Source: Paraburkholderia bonniea
GTDB taxonomy: Bacteria; Pseudomonadota; Gammaproteobacteria; Burkholderiales; Burkholderiaceae
Assembly: GCF_009455625.1 (NCBI RefSeq)
Contig: NZ_QPEQ01000001.1
Coordinates: 868,001 to 932,000 of the forward strand
Length of the DNA: 64,000 nt
Direction of reading: 5' to 3'
Numbering within the stretch: the first letter of the stretch is position 1; each line of letters starts with the position of its first letter. The notes below the pieces were generated by a model. That model saw only the letters and a list, made by a program, of their open reading frames with translations. It did not search any database and was not told the origin of the DNA. Made by a program: the position numbers and the translations under genes. Shown here piece by piece: positions 18,353 through 26,898 of this stretch.

Positions 18353-19660
18353 TCAGGCTTGCAGTGCCGGGTGTGGGGATGACGGAGGGAAAAGAGACCG
18401 GGCCCCTGGGCCTGGGATCAGCCCCTCGTAATGTCCTTGAGTGTCGAGCACATAAAGTGTTATGTGCTCTTGCTCCTGCTCGAGGTCGGTTGTCGAAGGG
18501 AAGTGCCCGACCGGAGCGATCTCATACGGATAATTAGGATTGATGTGCTCCGGGCTATTCAGCGTCGTGAATGGTTCGAGCAGAACGATCGCTACCGGCA
18601 CGCCGAAGTACTCGCTGATAAACCTCGGGATCTGGTTGTTTTCTGAGCTCATGAGGCCGAGACGTTCGCCTTTCTGGCTAACGGGGATTCCGGTGCTTTT
18701 AGCGTCTTGCGTCCGTTTTTCGTTGTACGCGTCGATCTGCGTCCGGATATTTTGAACGTGCGTGCCAATAAATTGAAGGTCGAGTTCTTCCGGCGAGATT
18801 TTTGTACTCAATGCGTTGTTAGCGGACAGCGCTATTAACAGCGGATGAATAGTGGCGTAAAGCGCGCAATTATTGGCAGTTTTCCCCGCGAGAGTGGTGC
18901 CGCCATTATTTATTTGTCTGCTCCAGCCTGACCTTTTTAACGCTGTAGTGATTTCCTGCAGCGATTCGGCCACGGCGGATTGTTGTTGTTCTTCGAGTGT
19001 TGGTTGCAGTATGGCGAGACTCTGTTGTAATTCTTGAAGCTTGTTTGTTAATTGCTTTTGATGGGTTGGAAAATTCCCGGTTTTCAACTGGTTTTTGATA
19101 GTAGTTATTTCTTTTTCAATAGCGCGGATACTGAGTTGCTTCGCAAAAAAATCAAACGATGCTTGATCTTTAAATTCGTCTATAGGTTTTGGAAAATCCT
19201 TGAGCACATTTATTTGCTCTTCGGAAAGCATGATCCCCATGCTTGCCAATAAGCCTTGTTTGAGAGCTGCTTCGTTACTTGCTTCCAGGCTAACCGGATC
19301 TTGATGGAAAATTGAGTTGAGTTGGTCGATATTAGTAAAAACACCTATTTTTGTTAGCGCATCTTGAATCGCTGCGCTTTTATGATTTGTTTTGGCGCAG
19401 AGATGTTCTGCAATAGTTTGAAACGCTAGCGCTTTTTCTTTGACCTTGGCCGTCATGCCGCTGGTATCGGCGATAGATACGGACGGTAATCTGCCGGCAC
19501 TCACCTGCGGTTGGATACCGGGATGGTTGCCTTTCGGTGGTACTAGCTTCGGCTGTGAAAATGTTCCGTTGGTCTCGGCTGGTACTACCGAGTTGCTGGG
19601 TTGCGCTGTTTTTAAAGGAACTGGAGGAATTCTTGAAAAAAAATAAAACTCGGTAGTCAT
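18353..19660 (-). CDS. Candidate OTU-fold cysteine protease, effector-like
   Basis: This 435-residue protein is AT-richer than the capsule genes beside it. Residues 1-70 are Pro/Ser/Thr-rich, as in type III secretion signal regions. Residues 70-230 are helical with a likely coiled coil. The C-terminal domain has 'NNCALYA' with candidate nucleophile Cys265, a middle strand 'EYFGVPVAIVLLEP', and 'ITLYVLDTQGHYEGLIP' with candidate His410. This Cys...HY order matches OTU deubiquitinases. The likely role is cleavage of host ubiquitin conjugates. No signal peptide is seen. It is convergent with the capsule block. The fold call is by eye. Confidence 0.6.
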   Translation of the reverse strand: MTTEFYFFSRIPPVPLKTAQPSNSVVPAETNGTFSQPKLVPPKGNHPGIQPQVSAGRLPSVSIADTSGMTAKVKEKALAFQTIAEHLCAKTNHKSAAIQDALTKIGVFTNIDQLNSIFHQDPVSLEASNEAALKQGLLASMGIMLSEEQINVLKDFPKPIDEFKDQASFDFFAKQLSIRAIEKEITTIKNQLKTGNFPTHQKQLTNKLQELQQSLAILQPTLEEQQQSAVAESLQEITTALKRSGWSRQINNGGTTLAGKTANNCALYATIHPLLIALSANNALSTKISPEELDLQFIGTHVQNIRTQIDAYNEKRTQDAKSTGIPVSQKGERLGLMSSENNQIPRFISEYFGVPVAIVLLEPFTTLNSPEHINPNYPYEIAPVGHFPSTTDLEQEQEHITLYVLDTQGHYEGLIPGPGARSLFPPSSPHPALQA

Positions 19661-20138
19661 GATATTTCTGATTCAAAAGTAAAAACAAGGAAACAGCCGG
19701 TTTTGTCTGTAAAAGCAGCAAATTACGCTGCAGCCCTTACTTGGTAACAGCCACGTGTAAACAGTTCATTTTTACTGGCGGTTTTGCTTGTTGCTTCATC
19801 GTTGCCGTGAGCACATGTTCAGCGGTACGCAGACTGGCACGGGCACGGCCCAGCGCGCGTGAGGCCTGCCAGCCGCGCGGGGTGGTCAAACCCCGCACAG
19901 CGTCACCGGCCAGCGGGAACGCCTACGGCCCAGCGGGGCCGGACGTCTTTTCCGCCCCTTTTAGCGAACCAAGTGCCTGTGATTGTTACCAAGAGGCACC
20001 TGATGCCACACCGCCTAACGCTTTGGCTGTTCGAGGCCGCTGTCGCGGCGTACTTCAGGCAAAGCCTCCGCCTTTGAAAAATCTGCTGAACAAGTTAGCC
20101 AGATTTTTTGAATTTGTAATAATTTGAATTTGAAGATC
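19661..20138. other. Gene-poor spacer with a GC-rich insert
   Basis: Bases about 19800-20080 are GC-rich between two AT-rich genes. Several short frames are open here (one ends in 'MPHRLTLWLFEAAVAAY' at 20003-20077), but none has a convincing start or known relatives. It may be a gene remnant. Confidence 0.4.
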
Positions 20139-21197
20139 ATGAATGATTTAGGAATTAAGGATAAGTCGGTAACGTTTTTTTTGACCGATAGGATAGCGCG
20201 CGTTATTAATAAAGGCGGCAGTCTGATTGGTGGTGTTTTTGGTGGAAAAAACGTTGATTTTGAAAGTGGCAGCGGACAGAAAAAAATCAGGCCGGCTATA
20301 AGTAGGTCAAAATCTCATGGCCATCTCAGTGAAATCAGAAGTAGCAAAGTAATAAATAACGCCAGCGCGATTGAGGTTCCGGAAAAAATTCCAGGGTGCG
20401 ATAAATTGTTTTGTAATGCACTGCGGTGTTACGAAAATAAAAATATCATGGAATTTAACCGGATAATTAATGAGATCTACGATAAACACGATCACATTAC
20501 GGTCCGGCGTGCCGGCAAGAGCTCACTGAGAGGTTACTTAAGCGAAGTTTTAAGTGTGCTGGAACTCAGGGTCGATGAAGCAGTCAAGTCAAACGAAAAA
20601 AAGACTTTGTCAATCGAGCTGGATTATACCTTTAGTGATATTGATGATGCATGTAATGAAATCAATAAGAAGATTATTAATCTGGCGAAAAAATACCGTG
20701 AAAAATTCGAATTTGAAATAAATTTTTCTATAGGCGGTGTGGAATTCAGGCCAGGCCTGAATTCCGCGCTGGAGTTTTTGCAGATCGAAAACTTGAAGCG
20801 CTTTGAATTTCGGAATTCCGACTGTTTGCCGAGCATAATTCCAGAATTGAAAATTTCACCTGTTATGGAGCTGGTTTTGAATCATTGTGATATCAGCACT
20901 CCAGGCAGTATTGCCAGCCTGACAAAAATTATGGCCAGTATGCAAAATTTGGGAACGATTCAGCTTGGGCCATTGCAGTTTCCTGAAGATACAGAGCAAG
21001 GCCACGTGCTATTTATCCAGCTCATAAAGCTTCTGCCCTCGTTGCCTCACCTTTCGCTGCTGCTGATTTCCAGATCAATTCATGAAAATATTAAAAATAT
21101 CAAATTACCGAAGGCCCGTGATGCGGAGGGAAATTGTATATTTAATGAGGATGATTTGGCGCGGCTAAGATGGCAAGTGGAGGCGCGGCAAATGTAA
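20139..21197 (+). CDS. Effector-like protein with leucine-rich C-terminal half
   Basis: I chose ATG 20139 (GAAG upstream), giving 352 residues; a TTG at 20124 is the alternative. Composition is AT-rich with many Lys, Asn and Ile codons. The N-terminus is basic and Ser-rich and lacks a Sec signal. The middle is helical. From about residue 235 the protein has spaced Leu/Ile strand-turn units ('LKRFEFRNSDCLPSI', 'VMELVLNHCDI', 'LGTIQLGPL', 'HLSLLLIS') resembling degenerate leucine-rich repeats. I do not recognise the family. Its place among OTU, ankyrin and coiled-coil genes suggests a secreted protein-binding effector. Confidence 0.6.
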   Translation: MNDLGIKDKSVTFFLTDRIARVINKGGSLIGGVFGGKNVDFESGSGQKKIRPAISRSKSHGHLSEIRSSKVINNASAIEVPEKIPGCDKLFCNALRCYENKNIMEFNRIINEIYDKHDHITVRRAGKSSLRGYLSEVLSVLELRVDEAVKSNEKKTLSIELDYTFSDIDDACNEINKKIINLAKKYREKFEFEINFSIGGVEFRPGLNSALEFLQIENLKRFEFRNSDCLPSIIPELKISPVMELVLNHCDISTPGSIASLTKIMASMQNLGTIQLGPLQFPEDTEQGHVLFIQLIKLLPSLPHLSLLLISRSIHENIKNIKLPKARDAEGNCIFNEDDLARLRWQVEARQM

Positions 21198-21328
21198 AAA
21201 TTAATTTTTAAAATACAGAAACTGGTTTAACCCGGGGTTGTTGTTTGCGTATATGTGAAAGCAATGCTGCGGGTTATGCCGGTGTGATATCGGTTGAATT
21301 TTAATTTATCGCTGCGTCGGGAGAAATC

Positions 21329-21565
21329 ATGAGTAGGCCAGTCAATTCAGATAAAAAATCTTATGTCCATTTTGAAAATGAGAAAGAAGACGGGGGGGCT
21401 GGCGGGTTGGGTGCTAAAAAAATGAGCGTCGGCGCTGTGGTAAAAATCGTGATCGGAGGGTCTTTGCCTCGTTTGCCAGAGCGCGGGCCAGGATTTTTAA
21501 GAAAAATAATTGAAACCGTGAATCACGACATTCTCAATAAAAGGCAGGGCCTTGAGAAAAAGTAA
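21329..21565 (+). CDS. Small hypothetical protein (78 aa)
   Basis: A good ribosome site (GGGAGAAATC) precedes ATG 21329. The protein is charged at both ends with a glycine-rich middle and a short hydrophobic stretch ('GAVVKIVIGG'). Size and position would suit a secretion chaperone or small effector, but no family is recognised. Confidence 0.5.
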   Translation: MSRPVNSDKKSYVHFENEKEDGGAGGLGAKKMSVGAVVKIVIGGSLPRLPERGPGFLRKIIETVNHDILNKRQGLEKK

Positions 21566-21806
21566 GGCGCGGATCGAGCGCACTGAGTGGGTGTTATCGA
21601 AGTTTGGCGCTTATTGGAACGGTCAGGCGTGGGTTGTTACTCAGCATGAGCAAATGTGACTATCTCTACGTGGCATGGCCGTTAGACATGGCTCAGTGAA
21701 ATTTTGACTTGCAGAACCTGAGGGATCTTCAGTTAATGGTGTTTTAGCTATTTAAATTTGAAGAAATTAAAATTAACCAAGCTTGATTTGTATTGGAGAT
21801 TTTTAT

Positions 21807-22169
21807 ATGAGTACTGGCTCCGTTGGTAATGGTTTGAATTTGAGAAATGGACATAATCCTGTTCCAGGTAATGAGTGGCACGGCGTTACGCAAATTAATG
21901 GCCAGAATCGATCGACGCAGTATCAATATGGTGAAAGCAATTCCAGCCGTTCGAACATGTATAAATTATTGGGATACTCGGGACTTGGATTTTCCTTTTT
22001 GGCAGGGGTAGCTTGTACGAGTTTAGAAAATCCACATGTCAGAGTAGCAAGTTTTGTTGCTGTTTATACTCTGGGGGTGATAAGTGCTGCTCTGCTGATT
22101 CGTGATGCCGTTGATTCGGCGCGGGAAAATTTAACACGTAAACCCGAGTTAAATGACGTGAAAGGATAA
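21807..22169 (+). CDS. Small two-TM hypothetical protein (120 aa)
   Basis: ATG 21807 is preceded by GGAG at a suitable distance. Residues 1-50 are Asn/Gly/Ser-rich and polar. Two hydrophobic segments follow: one containing 'YSGLGFSFLAGVACTSL', the other 'ASFVAVYTLGVISAALLI'. The tail is charged. The layout (polar N-terminus plus paired TM hairpin) is shared with translocator-type and host-membrane effectors, but this is only suggestive. Confidence 0.55.
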   Translation: MSTGSVGNGLNLRNGHNPVPGNEWHGVTQINGQNRSTQYQYGESNSSRSNMYKLLGYSGLGFSFLAGVACTSLENPHVRVASFVAVYTLGVISAALLIRDAVDSARENLTRKPELNDVKG

Positions 22170-22176
22170 AATAACA

Positions 22177-22206
22177 CCGGGTATTTTCAAAATTGAAAAT
22201 GCCCGG
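22177..22206. terminator. Strong 13-bp hairpin after the two-TM gene
   Basis: CCGGGTATTTTCA pairs with TGAAAATGCCCGG (one G-U) around AAAT. It is followed by AT-rich sequence without a clean T-run and sits between the + strand gene and the 3' end of the LysR gene. Confidence 0.55.
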
Positions 22207-22344
22207 CATTGCATTGGCAGTATTTAAAAATCCTGTGCCGTGGTTTTCGCTTCAAGTTTATCGTTGCTTACGGCATTGAATTTTTTTTGAATATAAGAAG
22301 GTAGGAGGGGAAAACTCTTCATGAAAAATCTGGGCACCCAGTTT

Positions 22345-23289
22345 TTAACCTGAATTCATTCCATCGGCCATCCCGTTCTCGTGATCCTCGCGCAGCGTAT
22401 CGCTGACAAGCGCACGCAACCAGCGGTTAGCGTCGTTGGATTCGAAGTTTTCATGCCAGTGCGCGGTGATCGTGATTTCCGGTGTTTTCACCGGTAATTC
22501 ATAAATCGTGAATGCGTCGCTACGGTTCAGCGCCGGCGCGATGCGGCGCGGCACGGTGACGATCCAGTCGGTGCGCGCGAGAATCTCCGGCACCACCGTG
22601 AAATGCGGCACACGCAACACGATCTTGCGTTGAATGCCGTGTTCGATGAAGTGGTCCTCCACCTGCTGATGGCCGCTTTCCGTGGAAGTGACCTGCAAAT
22701 GCGATAGCGCCAGAAAATGGCTAAGTGGCAGTGCCGGGCCCGGCAGCCCAGCGCGCCAGCGCGTCATACACACGTGGTCCTCGCGGAACAGCGAGGTGAA
22801 ATGCGTGCTGTCCCTAAGGCCCGGCAGATTGCCGATCGCCAGGTCAAGCTGGCCGTTGCGCAGCGCTTCCTGAACCTGCGGCAGCGACAGCGACACCACT
22901 TCCAGCTTGATCTCCGGTGCCAGCACGGCCAGCCGGTCGCACAGCTTCGGCAAAAACACCAGCGAACCAATATCCGACAGCGCCAGGCGAAAGGTGCGGC
23001 TGCTTCGCGCGGCGTCGAATGGCGCGGTGAAGCGCAACACATCATGAGCCGCCACCATGGCGTGCTGCACCGCCTCGCGCATCGCCATCGCGGCCGAGGT
23101 TGGCACCATCTCATTGCCGGAGCGCACGAACAACGGGTCATCGAACATGGCCCGCAACCGGCCCAGCGCATAACTGACAGCAGGCTGCGACAGCCCAAGG
23201 CGGTTGCCCGCGAGCGTCAGACTGTTTTCTTCGAGAATCGCGTGGAAAACGCGCAGCAAATTCAGATCGACTCGGACTTCGTTCGTCAT
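22345..23289 (-). CDS. LysR-family transcriptional regulator
   Basis: The protein has 314 residues. The N-terminal winged helix-turn-helix is clear ('LDLNLLRVFHAILEE'-like start, 'RLGLSQPAVSYALGRLR' recognition helix, 'DPLFVRSGNEMVPT' wing). The rest is the two-lobed co-inducer-binding domain. GC and codon use match the housekeeping genes, unlike the AT-rich genes on both sides. No adjacent metabolic gene shows what it controls; the divergent ankyrin gene is the only candidate target in the gap. Confidence 0.9.
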   Translation of the reverse strand: MTNEVRVDLNLLRVFHAILEENSLTLAGNRLGLSQPAVSYALGRLRAMFDDPLFVRSGNEMVPTSAAMAMREAVQHAMVAAHDVLRFTAPFDAARSSRTFRLALSDIGSLVFLPKLCDRLAVLAPEIKLEVVSLSLPQVQEALRNGQLDLAIGNLPGLRDSTHFTSLFREDHVCMTRWRAGLPGPALPLSHFLALSHLQVTSTESGHQQVEDHFIEHGIQRKIVLRVPHFTVVPEILARTDWIVTVPRRIAPALNRSDAFTIYELPVKTPEITITAHWHENFESNDANRWLRALVSDTLREDHENGMADGMNSG

Positions 23290-23601
23290 GCGAGGGCTTG
23301 GTCCAGATTGGGCAGATGGGACACTAGGGTAGGGGAATTTATCTCATTCGGGCAAAAACTTCAGTTTCGCGTAGCGCGTGTGAATGACTTGGCGAAGGAC
23401 GTGCGTGGTGTGCGGAGGCAGGGCTCAGACTGGTAGATGAGCCGCGCTATTACCCAACCGGATGAAATAAACCCCGTCAGCGAGGAACGCGAGGTGCTGG
23501 GCCGTTACTTAACGGCAAACTACTTTCTTTGCCTGAGGGCGTAATCAGCTGAGTGGGTTATCCTGGATTTTGTTTAATGAATGACTTTGGAGTTATTGAC
23601 G

Positions 23602-24408
23602 ATGGGCCGCATTGACATAGTTGGGCAGACAGGCAAACGCTCCAGCCATAACGTTGCATCCATTGGCACCAATCCTGTACCCCGGCTTATAACGGGTTTA
23701 AATCAAACTCGCGCCAGTAAGCAGGAGATTTGGAATAAAAAAATATCTACGCCTGCGGTTGTGGATAAATCTGGAAAATTACTGGTATTTAAATATCTCG
23801 ATGCGCTGCAAAATGCTGCGGCTCAGTTTTTTGCAGAAAAATTAACAGCGCTCAAAGCCTATGCTATTGCCGGAGGCAGCCTGACCGTAAAAAATGCTGC
23901 CGGAGATAATATTTTTCATGTGATTCTGCGGGATTCATTTAAAAATCACGATTCCCTGGAAAAATACTCCAATATTCTTGGAGACTTGCTGCATCTTGGA
24001 TATCAGCAGAATCTGGATTTTTCTGAAAAAGGAAGTGATGGATATACTCTGCTGCATCTGGCAGCCTGCTTGCCTGATGCGAAGAGCGAAAGCCTGAGGA
24101 ATATGGAGGAAATAATTAAATACTGTGACTGGGGTGTAATCAATGCAATGTCAAGCAGTAACGAAACAGCATTTTTTATTGCGCTGAAAAATAATAATTA
24201 TAGCAATGCAAGATATTTGCTGAAGAACGGCGCAAATCCAGAGATAAAGGCAGGTGAGAATGATTCGATGGTTTTGCTGGAGAAAATAGCCAGTGAGTTA
24301 CCCCCCGGAAGTTCCTGGAATTCGGGAGCCCGTGATTTTTTGGAGTTAAAGCTCGATGTTAGAAGTTATATCGCAAGAAAGAAATTGCGGAGTAAGGGAG
24401 GTAATTAG
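23602..24408 (+). CDS. Ankyrin-repeat protein, effector-like
   Basis: I chose ATG 23602 (268 residues) because GGAG lies 8 bases upstream; ATG 23581 lacks a site. It is AT-rich. After a basic, Ser/Thr/Asn-rich N-terminus and a helical segment, two to three ankyrin-type units are visible: 'AAGDNIFHVILRDS', 'GSDGYTLLHLAACL' and 'SNETAFFIALKNNN' followed by 'ARYLLKNGANPEIK'. Ankyrin repeats bind proteins and are common in effectors of host-associated bacteria. No signal peptide or catalytic domain is seen. Confidence 0.75.
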   Translation: MGRIDIVGQTGKRSSHNVASIGTNPVPRLITGLNQTRASKQEIWNKKISTPAVVDKSGKLLVFKYLDALQNAAAQFFAEKLTALKAYAIAGGSLTVKNAAGDNIFHVILRDSFKNHDSLEKYSNILGDLLHLGYQQNLDFSEKGSDGYTLLHLAACLPDAKSESLRNMEEIIKYCDWGVINAMSSSNETAFFIALKNNNYSNARYLLKNGANPEIKAGENDSMVLLEKIASELPPGSSWNSGARDFLELKLDVRSYIARKKLRSKGGN

Positions 24409-24821
24409 ATGCGGCGTTAAATTGCATGCCTGGTTTACCGCGGTGCCCGTGAATTTTGAGTTTGACGCTGACGCGTGTGGGATCTGTTTTTTTGCGGTTG
24501 ACAATATTACTGAGAGCCCGATTCGAATTAGATGGTCTGCAAGTCCAAAATTTTTCTCGCCATTGGTAATTTGGCGGAACTTTTTCAATATTGTTGTTAC
24601 TTAAATTTGGAAATGATTATTCAGATAAAAGAGTCCAGGTTTACGTAACTTGGCTGTTAAGGGAATCTGGATAGTCGCGGTATTTCAGTTTTTGATTTGT
24701 CTCGGTGGATTAGATGTTTATGCATTTTGTTATGTAAGGTTGTGGTATTGGTGGGGTGGCAGGCTTTGCTGTTAAATGCTTCCCGGTATAGGGTGATTTT
24801 TAATATTTATGTGAGGTTGAT
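24409..24821. other. AT-rich spacer, no gene seen
   Basis: There is no convincing ORF. The end (about 24800-24821) holds AGGTTGAT just before the next ATG, shared with the paralogous gene at 26899. Confidence 0.5.
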
Positions 24822-26549
24822 ATGAGTAAGTCTGGTGCGGGGCTTGGTAGTTTTTTTAATGGTGCGGTAAATCAACCGCAGGCTGATAGTGGCCTTGCTG
24901 GTAACAATAACAATAACAATAATGATAATGGTAGTGGATATTCATTGGCTCCAACGGATGGGCAGGTGCGGCGTAATGATGGTTATCCGATGGTTCAAAC
25001 TGTGAGTGGTATTTCTGGGGAAATCTCTGTAGAACACTCTGAGAAAAACTCTGGGAAGAAAATTGACGATGATCAGAGAGAAGAAAATAATTCAGATGAA
25101 ATTTCCTCGAATAATCAACCTGCACCGAGTCAGAAAAATGAGGAGGAAATAAAAGAATATTCTTCCCAGAGCCAGTCCTCATCTCAAGGCGAAAATATTG
25201 ATAATTCAAAAGATAAAGAAAATACTTCATCCAGCTCGTCGCTTAACGTTGCTGACGAAAGTGCAGATGTAAATAATCAAAATAAGGATAATGTCGAAAA
25301 CAAGGAAGTCCTGTGTTCGAGTTCGTCGTTTATCAATATCGTTCAAGACGAAAATGGTGGCAATGAAGGCGAAAATATTGGTAATAAAGAAGAAAATATT
25401 GGTGGCGATGCTCCGTTGGGACTACCATCTTCCAATGATTCAGTTGTTCACCATTCGGAACCGGAGCAATCAAAAACGGAACAGGAGTTTTTGGTTGATA
25501 TCAATAAAAACTCAAATAACGCTGTCAATTCAGAAAATAACGAGTCAGAAGTTGATGATCAGCCGTCAGGATCGCAAGTATCATCGGTAAATAACAAGAA
25601 AAGTCTTGATCAGAGCAGGGATGTAGCGAGTTCGTCGTTGTTATCCAATGCTATTGCTTTGAATTCGCAGAGCCCTGCTGCATTGATTGCATTGGAAAAT
25701 ATTATTAAAAATCCGATATTAAATCATGATAATGAAGTCTTGAGTTGTTTAAGCATGATTCGAAGCATGATTCGAAGTATGAATAAAACAGAAGTGAAAA
25801 ATTATTTTGAAAAAAAGCCTGAGGCAATGTGGGGAATTGTCGGCTACATCGTCTCGAACATGTCGGATTCTGGAGCTAACCCTGGTGCTCAAGGTTTGTT
25901 ACATTTTATATTTGAGCATAAAGATATATTTGAAAAATTTATTGATTTTCCACCGTTTGAGATAAAAAATTTAGATCATAATAAACAAATAAATTTTTTG
26001 AAGTTAAAGGAGGTGTATGCTGCTTATCATCAGATGTGGAGTGAACTAGGTAACGTTTACGAGAAAGTGGTCAAATTGGATAATGCTATTATAGAAAAAC
26101 AATTCCAAATTGAAAATGATCAGAATGAGATTAAAAGTCTTAATGGCGGCCAGGATTTTGGCATGTTTTCCAGGCTTGGGGGTATCTTTTCACAAAATAA
26201 AAATCTGAGTCAGCTCGAGCACAAAGACAGGCTTGCGGAGTTGCAAGATAAAATTAAAAAAATGCAGGTCGAGCTGAAGAAGCTGATTTCAGATAAAAAT
26301 TCGATGAAACACGTGAGTACCAGCACGAACAAAGAGGTGGCAAATAAATTGTTTGATTATTTTTTGCAAAATAAGTTGGTTTTCGAACCTGAATACATAA
26401 TTCCGTTAATTTTCAGCAGTATAGCAATATTAAGTTTTGTTAATCATGATCGTATGAAAAAATTACATAATTTTAGCGTTGATGGTAAAAATAGGCTAAT
26501 CGATTACCCGATCAAAATGTATCGGGATTCACTGAGGTTTGTGAATTAA
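24822..26549 (+). CDS. Large Asn/Ser-rich coiled-coil protein (paralogue of the gene at 26899)
   Basis: This 575-residue protein is strongly AT-rich. Residues 1-280 are low complexity (poly-Asn, Ser, Glu, Asp) and probably disordered. Residues from about 285 form a helical domain with 'TEVKNYFEKK', 'GIVGYIVSNMSDSGAN' and 'IFEKFIDFPPFEIKNL'. A coiled coil (about 400-495) and a final 'NKEVANKLFDYFLQNK' block follow. These blocks recur in the same order in the 26899 gene, so the two define a small family. The N-terminus suits a type III signal; no enzyme motif is seen. Confidence 0.7.
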   Translation: MSKSGAGLGSFFNGAVNQPQADSGLAGNNNNNNNDNGSGYSLAPTDGQVRRNDGYPMVQTVSGISGEISVEHSEKNSGKKIDDDQREENNSDEISSNNQPAPSQKNEEEIKEYSSQSQSSSQGENIDNSKDKENTSSSSSLNVADESADVNNQNKDNVENKEVLCSSSSFINIVQDENGGNEGENIGNKEENIGGDAPLGLPSSNDSVVHHSEPEQSKTEQEFLVDINKNSNNAVNSENNESEVDDQPSGSQVSSVNNKKSLDQSRDVASSSLLSNAIALNSQSPAALIALENIIKNPILNHDNEVLSCLSMIRSMIRSMNKTEVKNYFEKKPEAMWGIVGYIVSNMSDSGANPGAQGLLHFIFEHKDIFEKFIDFPPFEIKNLDHNKQINFLKLKEVYAAYHQMWSELGNVYEKVVKLDNAIIEKQFQIENDQNEIKSLNGGQDFGMFSRLGGIFSQNKNLSQLEHKDRLAELQDKIKKMQVELKKLISDKNSMKHVSTSTNKEVANKLFDYFLQNKLVFEPEYIIPLIFSSIAILSFVNHDRMKKLHNFSVDGKNRLIDYPIKMYRDSLRFVN

Positions 26550-26898
26550 CAGACTTAAAATTCTGCGAATACGCCCTCAAACGTCGCGCTGAAGTAATTT
26601 TCAATTTTCGTAAAGCGATTTTTATAATTTGGTGCGGATGGTGTAATTATGTTCATGGTGATTCGCTGTCCGGCCGTTAAAGTTTGCGATAAGCCAGTAT
26701 TTGGAAAATACAGGGCGTATCTCTGATTATCTGGCCTATATGTATTGGATTAAAAATCAGGTGTTTGGGGATAATGGATTCGGCGGTAAAATTTTATCGC
26801 AGTCGAAAATTGACCTGACATGAGTGGGTTTTTAATGTTGTAAATACAGACCGCGCGAAGCAGTAGTTTATTTTATAAATTATTTAATAGAGGTTGAT
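26550..26898. other. AT-rich spacer, no gene seen
   Basis: There is no supported ORF in this 349-bp gap. It ends with AGAGGTTGAT before ATG 26899, matching the 5' flank of the paralogue. Confidence 0.5.

Noticed and set aside
19741..20127. A 128-codon + frame starting with GTG
   Set aside because: There is no ribosome site or known domain, and it runs into the start of the next gene; kept only as an unresolved spacer.
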